DNA of 64,000 nucleotides from NCBI RefSeq assembly GCF_037126465.1, contig NC_088203.1, positions 55,527,581 through 55,591,580 on the forward strand, read 5' to 3'. Origin of the DNA: Ornithodoros turicata (taxonomy: Eukaryota > Arthropoda > Arachnida > Ixodida > Argasidae). The notes beneath the pieces are model-generated. The model was not told the DNA's origin, searched no databases, and saw nothing but the letters and a program-made list of their open reading frames with translations. Both the position numbers and the translations under genes were made by a program. Shown here one piece after another: positions 55,224-64,000 of this stretch (position 1 is the first letter of the stretch; each line of letters starts with the position of its first letter).

Positions 55224-56251
55224 TGGCTGCTTACGTGGACGTATACCATCCTGGTGCTCTAGGTGGTGTTCAACGACTCGCACGAGCGATCGGTGAAAAG
55301 CCGCCGAAGGTTGCCAAGTTCCTGGAAACCAGTGATGTGTACTCTCTCTTCAGAGAACTTAAGCGACCACGTCAGTTCCGGAAGACCATCGTTTTGGGTG
55401 TGAAGGATATATTCCAAATAGATTTGAAAGACCTTCAGAAACTGTCGAGATACAACAAGGGTTTTCGCTATCTTTTGTTTTGTATCGACGCATTTTCTCG
55501 TATGCTTGCTGTAGTGCCTGTGCAGAATAAACGAGCAGCGGAAATTATACGTGGACTGAGACTCGCTTTTAGACGTATTGGGACTCCGAGACTGATTCAT
55601 TCAGACAGAGGTACAGAGTTCACCAATAAGTCAGTCGGAGCATTTTTAAAATCAAAAGGGATATCTCTCTTCCACTCTAATTCAAATACGAAAGCAAGTA
55701 TTGCAGATCGATCTATTCGAAGTCTTATGACGCCACTTTATCGTGCTTTTGAATATCAGGGACATAAATCGTACTTGAAAATTTTACAGCCTCTGGTCAA
55801 AGCATATAATCATCGTGTTCATAGAACTCTGTCGGCACGGCCTGTGGATGTCAACAAAGAAAATGAACATTTATTTAGGCAAAAGCTCTATCCTACTCCG
55901 AGCAAACCCCCAGAGAAGCCACGTTTTCGCGTTGGCCAGCTTGTCAGAATAGCAAAGTCTAGACACCAGTTAGTCAAAAGTTATCTTGGTTCGTTTACGC
56001 GTGAAATTTTTGTGGTGAGAGCAGTCAAGATTGGTTACCCGAATACCTATCTCTTACGTGACCAGCAGGAAGAACCTATTGAAGGTCAATTTTATGCAAG
56101 CGAATTAACACGTGTGCAGCCTGGAAAGGGCCACCGCATTATAAAAAGACGCGTTCGGAACGGAAAGGTGCAGTACCTGTTGCAACCTTCTGGAAGTCGT
56201 AGAAGGACTTGGGTTCCGGAGAACTACCTGCCACCACCGACGACGAAATGA
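55223..56251 (+). CDS. Polinton integrase (retroviral-type DDE)
   Basis: 342 residues from ATG 55,223. The catalytic core shows Asp67 in IFQIDLKDL and Asp128 in LIHSDRGTEF. The position of the usual Glu is Asp162 (KASIADRSIRSL), where relatives have 'ER'. The core is followed by NHRVHRTLSARPVDVN and a C-terminal part with FRVGQLVRIAK and YLLRDQQEEPIEGQFYASEL, a chromodomain/SH3-like DNA-binding tail usual for this family. It would insert the element and produce the 6-bp duplication. ATGA overlap with the next gene. Confidence 0.88.
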   Translation: MAAYVDVYHPGALGGVQRLARAIGEKPPKVAKFLETSDVYSLFRELKRPRQFRKTIVLGVKDIFQIDLKDLQKLSRYNKGFRYLLFCIDAFSRMLAVVPVQNKRAAEIIRGLRLAFRRIGTPRLIHSDRGTEFTNKSVGAFLKSKGISLFHSNSNTKASIADRSIRSLMTPLYRAFEYQGHKSYLKILQPLVKAYNHRVHRTLSARPVDVNKENEHLFRQKLYPTPSKPPEKPRFRVGQLVRIAKSRHQLVKSYLGSFTREIFVVRAVKIGYPNTYLLRDQQEEPIEGQFYASELTRVQPGKGHRIIKRRVRNGKVQYLLQPSGSRRRTWVPENYLPPPTTK

Positions 56252-56802
56252 CTGGCGATCACTGGTCCGATGTCGAACAGCCAGCCAACGCTGGCGATTC
56301 CTGGTCCCAACCGGGTGATGATGTGTGCGGCATGCGGGACGTTACCCAGGATCATCAACTCCAAGGAAAATGTCGCCGTCCTCATACCTGTTGGAATGAC
56401 GTGTTAGAATGCGGTTCATCGAAGTCAACGGACGACACAGTGCTCGTCGCAGCATTTAAGATAACCAGAGACATTTTCCTGTTCCAGTCCCTGCCTCTGA
56501 ACCTTCCCGCGAAAAAGACTGTGTGGGAGTCTTCAAAAACAATGTATGCCAGGGTACACAGGAAGTGTGAGCACCTATCCGACCACCCGTTCGACCTGGT
56601 CTCCGAATGGGGAAAACAGATGAGCTCAATATTCAGCTATTACGGTGATCGTGACGTCGACGTAATGCAACTGGTGGCCGAAAGTCTATGTATCATGTAC
56701 TACGCAATGAAGACTGGCTACCATTACCTGGCTGTGTACATAAACGACATGACAATTGACCTGTTGCAAAATAGGTTGTCACCCAAAGACGCTTACCAAT
56801 AA
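56248..56802 (+). CDS. Polinton protein of unknown function after integrase
   Basis: 184 residues from ATG 56,248. An acidic, low-complexity start (MTGDHWSDVEQPANAGDSW) precedes a helical, Cys-containing domain: WESSKTMYARVHRKCEHLSD, SEWGKQMSSIFSYYGDRDVD and MQLVAESLCIMYYAMKTGYH. I cannot assign it. The run of amphipathic helices is weakly reminiscent of Bcl-2-type folds, but no signature motif is convincing. AATAAA overlaps its stop (CCAATAAATATT). Confidence 0.55.
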   Translation: MTGDHWSDVEQPANAGDSWSQPGDDVCGMRDVTQDHQLQGKCRRPHTCWNDVLECGSSKSTDDTVLVAAFKITRDIFLFQSLPLNLPAKKTVWESSKTMYARVHRKCEHLSDHPFDLVSEWGKQMSSIFSYYGDRDVDVMQLVAESLCIMYYAMKTGYHYLAVYINDMTIDLLQNRLSPKDAYQ

Positions 56803-56847
56803 ATATTGAAATCCATGACGAGTTGTCTCATTTTACTGTAGGTCGTC

Positions 56848-57339
56848 ATGGTAAATAGATGTCCGGAGATGTTCTGCTACACCTTGTCCTTTCTGAGTGC
56901 TGTTTCCCTGTTCGTTTTCGTAGCTACAACAGAATTTACAAAACCAACACTGAAACAGGGAAAATGCACTACCGTGACTCAGATTGACCATAACATCTAC
57001 GTCCACCGATGTCCAGCTGCAGTAACTGCCGTACGCCTTTGGCTCAGCAATGGTCATCCGACGAGATACGGAGTAAATCTGTCGCAAAATGATACACGTC
57101 AACAATGGCATTGCTTGAAAGAAGCAAATGTCGCGCACAATTATTATAACTTCGAGTGCTCGAAGCTATGTGAAATAAGCTTCGAACCCAGGCAAGTAAT
57201 AGAACGATGTCCCGGCAATGTGTACAATATTGCGAGACTCATTGGGAATGGAAAGCACAGCGGTTACGGTATCACTCTTTCGAAATCGGCTACCATGTCT
57301 CTGCTGTCTCATCTGAGCGAAACAATAAAAAGAATTTAA
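56848..57339 (+). CDS. Secreted protein with two repeats (Polinton right end)
   Basis: 163 residues. A hydrophobic N-terminal stretch, MFCYTLSFLSAVSLFVFVAT, looks like a signal peptide. Two related domains follow: RCPAAVTAVRLWLSNGHPTR with YGVNLS, and RCPGNVYNIARLIGNGKHSG with YGITLS. Each is preceded by a Cys-containing segment. The repeat 'RCP..V....RL..NG....YG..LS' is unknown to me. A secreted or envelope protein acting outside the cell is plausible. AATAAA (about 57,325) lies at the 3' end. Confidence 0.6.
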   Translation: MVNRCPEMFCYTLSFLSAVSLFVFVATTEFTKPTLKQGKCTTVTQIDHNIYVHRCPAAVTAVRLWLSNGHPTRYGVNLSQNDTRQQWHCLKEANVAHNYYNFECSKLCEISFEPRQVIERCPGNVYNIARLIGNGKHSGYGITLSKSATMSLLSHLSETIKRI

Positions 57340-58473
57340 AACAAATACATGTCCGCATTTCATTTAGCTATAAGATACACTGTAACACAAGAATGGTTTG
57401 AAATACTCACATCACTTGGCTCTTACGTGGCACACTCACTGCTGGAAGCTCGTACGTGGCAGACAGCGTATACCACCAGTCGAAAATTCATCTTGCGAGG
57501 GCGATAACGGTTTCTTTTTTGTGTGTGTGTGGTTGGTGTTCCCAAAGAGCGTTTGGAAAAAGCCAGACGGGTGTTTCGCGGTTGTGTTATCATACCAAAA
57601 GAAGAAGAAAAAAGAGCGCGTCGGCAAGAGGTATCGCATTTCACATGCTGCTCCTGCGAAAGGAGAAGCTGTCCACGATGCATTCACGTGATCCTTCCTT
57701 CCCTTGAAACAAAACGAAAATGAAGGGTCTTATAAGCTAGCTGTCGACGACTGAGACCGATCAGACCTTCATCGACGACGCAACTTTGAAAGGATGTGAG
57801 TATACCTCTTGTCTTTATGCCTTTTTTTTTGTTATTTTTATTTCGAAACCATCACAGCTGGTAACCGCAATACGTAGTCATGCAATGCTTCTCGATTCGT
57901 TGTATGCTGTTGTCGCAATGCGCAACACAAGTTTGGAAATGTGTGTGTATAGAACACCTCTATTTTATTGTGATTGTTGTCACTGGGTTATTTACTTCCA
58001 AACGTCGTACTCCTATGCAAATGCATGACACAGTAACAGAGACATATCGGAAAGTGGAAAACGTTAACCGATTCTTTGATAATGCTGCTTGTTGTTGTTG
58101 CGTGACACCTGATCGAGATTTGAGTCATCCTAGACTTTGTCCTGATTGAGAAGAGCATTCACAGGATGTTTCGTTTTCCCTTTGTTTTTGCAGATTGCTT
58201 CTGTACAAGGATGAAGTCAAGCAAGACTCTGGTAATTTGTAACATATCTTTCGTTAGTTGAATAAAAGAGTAGTAAAATAATGTGCTGAAATAAAAAAGG
58301 AATATATACAGTGTTGTCTGGTCTCTGATATACATCATTATTTGAGTGTACTTATCAAATGGGGGGAAAAATCATGCTGTGACGCGGCATTTATTTTTTT
58401 GTCAAATGAAACCGTAAGTACAGACGGTCAAAAGCTTGAAACTAGAGGGACATCTGGTAACCATTCAAAAACC
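57340..58473. other. Polinton right non-coding region with a possible short spliced transcript
   Basis: No conserved gene. A TATA-like TCTTATAAGC is at 57,729, a donor-like GGAT|GTGAGTAT near 57,795, an acceptor TTTGTTTTTGCAG near 58,193 and an AATAAA at 58,261. This suggests a short spliced transcript. Inside it an 89-codon ATG frame (57,880-58,149) has one hydrophobic segment, LYFIVIVVTGLF, and a CCCC cluster; it could be a small membrane protein but has no other support. Confidence 0.35.
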
Positions 58474-59206
58474 TGCGTTGACGTTGTCACAGCGAAACTA
58501 GCGTGCTGTGGTTTGAAACCGCAATTACAGTCGGTCAATAGCTTGAAACCAGAGGGCATCTGGCAACACCTAGGAATTCGAAACTGAAACCAGAACCGGT
58601 TTGAAACCGAAATTACAGTCGGTCAATAGCTTGAAACCAGAGGGCATCTGGCAACACCTAGGAATTCGAAACTGAAACCAGAACTACACGTAGAGCAACC
58701 AAGCTTGGCGTCCATTCATTTAAAACCGAAACCGAAACTACAGACGGCCAAAGCTTGAAAACTAGAGGGCGCTTGGTGGGAACCGAAACTACCTGGCGCT
58801 CTGACGCGGCAACCAAACTAGGTGACGGACTGACGTCAACCCGATCGGAAAAATACTATTAAATGTCATCAGATGTTATTGCCTGTTATTAAATGTCATT
58901 TGTGTGTTATTACATGTCATTTGCGTGTTATTACATGTCATTGTGCGTTATTACATGTCATTGCGTGTTATTAAATGTCATTAAACGTGCATCCAGGTGC
59001 CCATCAAACACTATCGACACGTGAGTTCCCATTGTTTACCTGAGTTAACCGTTACCTTATCCTGGCGGCGCATGTTATTGAAACCTGGGAACCCATTGTT
59101 CACACTATCGATACATGATTTCCATTGTTTTCTGATATATCTTATCGTGCGTGTCGCATGTAACCTGAGCGGCCCATTGTTATAAGATCTAATATATACC
59201 ACTACT
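58474..59206. repeat. Polinton right terminal inverted repeat (733 bp)
   Basis: Complement of 45,067-45,717 with one clear difference: a segment with ATTACAGTCGGTCAATAGCTT and GGCATCTGGCAACACC is present twice here (first copy from about 58,523, second from about 58,611, period 88) and once on the left. The left arm has 6 bases missing here; 88 minus 6 explains the 82-bp length difference. It also has the TGTTATTACATGTCATT subterminal repeats (about 58,855-58,987). Confidence 0.92.
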
Positions 59207-59211
59207 AGACA

Positions 59212-59413
59212 TGGCACAGCATCCTCCTTTAGCGTTGGCTTTGTTCTTTCCAGCTTGTGCACAGTGCCGTCCTTCAGAGTGGTGGTGTAATACCTTTCGA
59301 TGTCACTCTCCTTGAAGTGAAGGATGCACACTTTATCAGTCTTAAACAGCGTTTTGTCCAGTCTTGGAATGGCTGTCTTCCATTTGTTGAACAGTTGTTC
59401 ATTCTGAAAATCA
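59212..59413 (-). pseudogene. THAP zinc-finger exon interrupted by the Polinton
   Basis: Minus-strand exon after an acceptor GATTTTCAG at about 59,414. It encodes NEQLFNKWKTAIPRLDKTLF and VCILHFKESDIERYY, then a segment ending LKEDAVPCL. The second half of a THAP domain is clear: W...IPR, the C..HF pair and the final AVP motif. The first CX2-4C pair must be in an upstream exon, not found. The exon ends at the Polinton duplication and continues in frame at 45,066. THAP domains bind DNA; with the downstream motifs this is a P-element/THAP9-type transposase or a gene derived from one. Confidence 0.7.
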
Positions 59414-59419
59414 GGAGCA

Positions 59420-60204
59420 CCATGGCAGTAAGATCACAAATGTCCACTATCAAATAGAAAATGTCCTAAAGAGCATGAGGAAGATACGAGGCATTCTGCA
59501 CTATAATGTATACTTGTATAGTACAGCCGAGACAAAGCAAAGGGAAATGTTGTGCCTCATTCCACTATATATTTTGAGGGGAAATTGATTGGCATGCATA
59601 CAGTTAAGTGTTTTGTTCTTTAGCAGAATATAAATACACTAAAAGAAGCGACATGGCACAGACTATCTGGTGTGATAAGATGACAAGAGCCGAAAGGAAG
59701 GGAATACAAAGCTGGCGATATTGAAGTTTTTGTCTCCACATCGCGTGTATCTCAGTTTTTGTTATATTGAAAATATATCTTGGGAGCTTTCTGTGGCCTA
59801 TTTTATGTTACATTTGGAAGAAAATTAGATGAGCTTGATATTATAGAAGAGTTATTATCTAAAATGAGTACAGAAGATAGACCTGTGAAACAGCATACTC
59901 CGGAAATAATACTGTGTCTGAAGACACTATTTACTCGTTAACCACGTGACAATAGTGACAGCAGACTTCCCACAACAAACATCGTATATTTGCAGTTGCC
60001 ACAAGGTGTTATATATATTGTGGCGGTACTGCAATGTGCTGTGGCACATCCTGCTAGTTTGTCATCATTGGCAGCTGGAAACAGACACACTGCAAAGGAA
60101 GTGAAGGGTGGTTGTAGACGTGCTTGGGAGGGGGAAATTGGATGTCACTGTGCACACTGTGGAAGCAGCGACGTGCCAGTGGAACACACACAGATTGGCG
60201 CAGG
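59420..60204. other. Non-coding stretch between the THAP exon and a LINE fragment
   Basis: No recognisable domain. It would be intron or 5' region of the THAP-type gene. I searched the minus strand for the first Cys pair of the THAP finger without success. Confidence 0.3.
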
Positions 60205-60715
60205 AAACGCTGTCAGCAGTCCGTGGCCCATCTGTGTATATTTCAGTGTGGTCACCAAACGAATGTTTTAATTCGAAGAACTCTTGCTGAAGGGCTAAGG
60301 GCGACGTATCCTTTTTATTGTACTTCGTTAAGGAGTAAGGAGCACTTTCGTCACCCTGTTCTAGGACCCAGGAATCCCGATACAAAAAGTTATAGAAGTC
60401 TTGATACTGCAAAGCTCGCATGCTAAGAGGCGGTACCACTGATGGTCTGTTTACAAACAGTCGCTGAAGCCGTGTGCCTTGGACACAATGCAGTGCTGGA
60501 TTCTGACAATGGCTTTTGACTTTAAGACCATAAAGAATAGTGAGGTAAGCACGTCGTCTGTCCAGGGACCACCCACTGGACTCGATGTACAAACTTTCCA
60601 CTGGTAAGGTGCGGAAAGCTCCAAGAGCTAACCGCAGGCCCTGATGATGTACTGGGCCAGTTAACCTGAGCACTGACGTACAAGCAGAACTGTAAACAAC
60701 ACAACCATAGTCCAT
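60205..60715 (-). pseudogene. LINE fragment E (RT end to RNase H start)
   Basis: Minus-strand frame begins MDYGCVVYSSA and includes HHQGLRLALGAFRTLPVESL, RRRAYLTILYGL and FVNRPSVVPPLSMRAL, and EIYTDGPRTADSVSC at the RNase H start. It corresponds to the region of LINE B around 15,130-15,660, in the opposite orientation. Resemblance is lost below about 60,205 and above 60,715. The frame is open but only a piece remains. Confidence 0.8.
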
Positions 60716-60737
60716 CTTGGACCAAATTACTTATTAC

Positions 60738-60992
60738 TTTTTTTTAATTCCGCGTACAGATGTGAACAGATGAAAAGGGGACAGCAGGAAGGAGTGGGGG
60801 ACAGGGGGGGTTAGCATGCGTCCTGTGCCGACTTCAGGGGGAACTCTGCCGACATTCGTCTGGAAAGTCTTCGGAAAACCCAGGAAGAAACCTCAGACAG
60901 CGCAGCTGGTGACAGGATTCGAACCCGTTTCACCTCCCAGTCTCGGCGTGGAAAGCGATCATCCTAACCACTGTGCCACGGGAGCTGGTGGG
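60738..60992 (-). mobile_element. tRNA-derived SINE
   Basis: On the minus strand the head CCCGTGGCACAGTGGTTAGG resembles a pol III A box, and GGGTTCGAATCCTGTCACC is a near-perfect B box about 35 bases later. The body has GGTTTCTTCCTGGGTTTTCC, GACTTTCCAGACGAATG and GTCGGCACAGGACGCATG, and the segment ends in an A-rich tail. It lacks a tRNA cloverleaf, so it is a SINE, not a tRNA gene. Confidence 0.8.
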
Positions 60993-63030
60993 GTCCTGGA
61001 CAGAAGACAACATTGCAAGTCACAGCTGAACCAGTTTGACAGTTGTTCGCTCAATGAGAGTGCACGCTCATTGCAAGAACACATCGTACATTGTTCGTGA
61101 AAGGTTGCATTGCCGTAGGAAACAAACCGTTACCGTGTTCTCTGGGAGCACATGATCCACAATGCCAGGCAATCTCGATACAAAATGAAACGACCATATC
61201 TGGAGGGCGCAACTTTTCTCCTTATAACTAGAACTCCCCAAAATTCAGTGTTTTCTTTCTTACACATTTGATTTGTAGAAAATATCGCCACCATACACTT
61301 TTTGCGAGTCCAGCAACCTGGGCTTTATAATGATAGTTTATGAAGAGCAAAACTGATGTTGGATACAATAATTTGCGTAAAAAAGAAAAAAAAAGCTCTT
61401 TCACAGTTTGTGCCCACTAATTGCAACAGGTGCTGTATACAGCTGAGAACTCTTGTGCTTGTCTTCGTGCCCCGTGTCTCTCGGTTATTCGTTCCTTCAT
61501 CACGCTGTATATCTTGCTTCCCTTTGCAATTTTCCAGCCCAGAACCAAGCGCAGTCAAGCATCAAGCTGCCCACAAGAGCACTTCACAAAGGAGAAAGAA
61601 GAAACATATTTGATGTTTTACTTTCAATAAACTAGCAAAACTGTCGTATGTGATGTATTGCCTAGATTACATTTTGGACGGACCTTCTTTTGAAATCGCT
61701 CCACGTATAAGTCGATACTCCAGTCAGTCTACTCAGAGGTTTCCGTATCTCCAAGATAGAGGCCGATAAAATGCGCACGTACTAGTTTCACTTTTCTTAC
61801 TTTCGGCACGCTGAAAAGTGTGGGATTTTTTGCCCCTTTTCTTTGATTCGTTTCTTCGCAAGAGAATTTCCGGTGTCGCATCCAGGTATGAGACAGTTTG
61901 TACATATTGTTAAATGCGGCACATCATCGTGTAGCAAAACACTTTGTGAACAGCTGAGCAGTCACACTTTCACTACTGCGCGGGGTAACTTTGACGCGCA
62001 CTGGTAGTGCGCATCATAACACCGGCTCCGGGTAATAAACAACTCAACCAGTGACTAAGAGGTTGTTTATTCTGGTTGCACATGAAACATATTTTTGCAC
62101 TTCACTGTCTACACTGTACACCACACAATCATTTTCAAAATGTTATAATATGACTTGGAGTCTCTTCACAATTTTGGAATACATTTGGAACATCTTTGCG
62201 TCATACAGGTAAAGGAAACGTGAAATTAACACACCCGAAGTTAACGCCGCTGTGCTTAGAAGAAGCGACGATGTTGCAGAACGATTCCGTGTGCATATCT
62301 CTTGTTACACATTCAAAATTACTCGCTATCTTTCTACAACACCACTTCGCCGGAACAGCAGACGACGAAACAAGTTAGTTGGGCTTTCCCTCATGGCACG
62401 TAAAGAAGTCTAGATGACGGTGTTACAGCTGAGAGAAAAAGAAAGACTTTTAAAGAAAGCCCATCCTGAGCACAAAACCGTTCTGTCCATACCACGGTTC
62501 ATTTTTCTCTTTTTTTCCGTAAAGAGAAAATGCATCCCGCACAATGCACTGTCAAGGCTATTAGTTTCGGTATCGAGCCTGCCAGAGCGCGCCAGCGCCG
62601 CCCCACGACCGTAATTATACGACAAATTAGGACTCACGTTTTTCGTCGAGTCCGGTCTCCTTCCTTTTACTCCGTGTTTTCTTGTTTCCCTCTAGGAAGA
62701 CTCTTCTCTTGGATTAGCTGCAATTAGATGCAAGATGCTGCATTAGATACAATAGGGCTAGGTGGCGCTAGTAGTTCTTTCACAATACTACACAATGAGT
62801 TCTCAGAAATGCTCTTGTACAAAAAGGTTAGTGAGACAAAAAATATGTGAGGATTTGGCACTCTCAGCTGCAACGTAGCTGGGCCTGCTTGAACGAAACT
62901 TCTGCTGGGAGCCTTGAGTCTACGTGGTATATATACTGACGTAAACTTGCTGTCTGCGAAATGCACTGGGGAACTTGTGCGAAAAGGAAAGTACCCAAGC
63001 ACAAGTTTCGTGCAAGTGTGACTGAAGCTC
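60993..63030. other. Non-coding stretch
   Basis: No protein or RNA family recognised. Small features are A-runs near 61,380-61,395 and an AATAAACAAC...GTTGTTTATT inverted repeat at about 62,034-62,072. The open frames of 60-85 codons on both strands have no supporting motif. Confidence 0.35.
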
Positions 63031-63245
63031 TGCTTCGTTGCTCTGGTGTGCACACAGCAACAGCAGCCTGGTGTACATGCGAGGATGCACCATGGCGACC
63101 TGTCGTGTACACCAGGACACATCACACCACCCTCGTGAATACGCAAGGGCACACCACACCTACCCTGGTGTGTACACCGGGAAGCACCAGACCGGTCTAT
63201 TGTATACACCAGGGCACACCAAACCAGTCTGTTTTTTTTTTTTTT
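63031..63245. repeat. ACACCAGG minisatellite
   Basis: A degenerate 25-30 bp repeat contains GTGTACACCAGG / GGGCACACCA, with CCTGGTGT also present in inverted orientation. It ends at a T-run (63,230-63,244). The motif is related to the complement of the minisatellite at 3740-3960, suggesting the same repeat family. Confidence 0.6.
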
Positions 63246-63318
63246 CTCAGGTGGGTCCCTCTTCGAAATTTAACTTAGAATGGCATATTTTACAGTAGTG
63301 CCAGTAATATACGCGATA

Positions 63319-63525
63319 CAAACCGAGCCCAGGGGACATAAAAAGAGACGACACAACCCAGTACTAAGCAAGCTTGGATAGACACAAAGTTAACAGCGTA
63401 AGAAACTGAGCTGACTTGTAGTCCATAATCAAAGCGATCAAACCCCAGTGCAGGGGAACATAAAAAGAGACGACAGATCACAGCACTAAGCCTGCTTGGA
63501 TAGACACAAGGTTAAAAAGCGTAAA
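63319..63525. repeat. Two-copy tandem duplication, period about 120 bp
   Basis: The segment with GGGGACATAAAAAGAGACGA and GCTTGGATAGACACAAAG occurs at 63,319-63,404 and again, slightly diverged, at 63,439-63,525. The linker contains GACTTGTAGTCCATAATC. No coding sense. Confidence 0.75.
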
Positions 63526-64000
63526 AAGCATTGTGTTGTCTGTTTCTACGTTCACCTGCAGTGGGTTTTTTTGGGGGGGCGGGGGGTTTAGTGGGTTTTA
63601 TCTTATTATGGACTACAAAAGAGCTCGGTTTCTTAAGCACTTTAGTAACAGTAGCCAGTATCAGTTGCATTTGAGAATGCGTTTGGCTCTCCCTTAACTG
63701 AATTACAGCTGTCTTATGATGTAAGCTGACAAGTTGTTACTTCATGAGAGAACTGATGTTCTGAGGCTGGAACAACATAGAAGATACAATCTTTCATCGT
63801 TAAGTTGTTATTGTTACGACCTGCTTAAGTGTTGCACCACATTGATGCTGGTCCGGCAGGGTTGCAGCTAGGTGAGAAGATACGTTGCTCCTGGAGCATT
63901 TGGTCCTGAAATATAGCACATGCGCTGTTCAGCACTATGCTTGCATACCGTACCTACAAAAATCACTACGTGAACAATGCTAAAGTCTTCCGCCTTGAAA
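63526..64000. other. Non-coding right edge
   Basis: Nothing recognised. There is a G-run near 63,570-63,586. The window ends in sequence without open frames of note. Confidence 0.3.

Larger units (their letters stand above)
45067..59206. mobile_element. Polinton/Maverick (adintovirus-like), complete, 14,140 bp
   Basis: The element begins AGTAGTGGTATATATT and ends with its complement. It is flanked by a perfect 6-bp duplication AGACAT (45,061-45,066 and 59,207-59,212), and both 6 bp and AG termini are Polinton features. Terminal inverted repeats are 651 and 733 bp. Between them lie genes for penton, core-like protein, major capsid, adenain-type protease, PolB, a small conserved protein, packaging ATPase, integrase and five further proteins, all open. 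The near-identity of the repeats and the intact frames suggest a recent insertion. Whether it can form virions is inference. Confidence 0.95.

Noticed and set aside
60890..60992. Possible tRNA gene because of a good B box
   Set aside because: No cloverleaf or anticodon arm can be folded and the sequence continues into a SINE body with an A-rich tail.

Overview
The window looks like repeat-dense, intron-rich nuclear DNA from an arthropod. A chelicerate, probably a hard tick, is my inference from the mix of THAP, SAMD3-like and DUF4806 gene families, I-type LINEs with tetranucleotide-like tails, hAT-like elements with TAGGGGTGTGCGAATA-type ends and TACAGGGTGTTTCAAA-type palindromes. No bacterial gene organisation, rRNA, CRISPR array or genuine tRNA gene is visible. 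Most of the sequence is transposable elements nested inside a few host-like or older transposon genes on the minus strand.

Layout. 1.2-3.3 kb: a multi-exon minus-strand gene resembling SAMD3-like proteins, followed by small palindromic and minisatellite elements to 5 kb. 5.7-9.9 kb: LINE A, decayed and 3'-truncated, then a degenerate tandem array. 10.9-16.6 kb: LINE B, full length with a 13-bp target duplication. 17.0-25.2 kb: a minus-strand DUF4806-type gene; one intron holds a 1.4-kb hAT-like element, which itself holds full-length LINE C, which holds a 49-bp micro-insertion. 25.25-26.63 kb: a second hAT-like element. 27.6-30.6 kb: an AAATCC-rich inverted-repeat element with a 36-bp minisatellite. 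31.0-32.5 kb: a minus-strand Gypsy-like integrase remnant. 32.6-41.4 kb: LINE D, split by a two-gene PIF/Harbinger transposon (35,188-40,650) that itself carries an 894-bp palindrome. 41.4-59.4 kb: pieces of a THAP/P-element-like transposase gene (minus strand), split by a 2.5-kb foldback element and by a complete Polinton. 60-64 kb: a LINE fragment, a tRNA-derived SINE and minisatellites.

The centrepiece is the Polinton (Maverick, adintovirus-like) at 45,067-59,206. It is 14,140 bp long, has long terminal inverted repeats (651 and 733 bp) and a perfect 6-bp target duplication AGACAT. Its main open frames are uninterrupted. A plus-strand capsid block encodes penton, a basic core-type protein, a double jelly-roll major capsid protein and an adenain-type protease. 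A minus-strand replication block encodes protein-primed-type PolB and a small conserved protein. A second plus-strand block encodes a packaging ATPase, a small hydrophobic protein, two related small proteins, integrase, an unknown protein and a secreted two-repeat protein. Together these would replicate, package and integrate a virus-like genome. The element interrupts the THAP exon so cleanly that removing the element and one target copy leaves an open frame. I read everything by eye; splice sites and family assignments are pattern-based and were not checked by database search.
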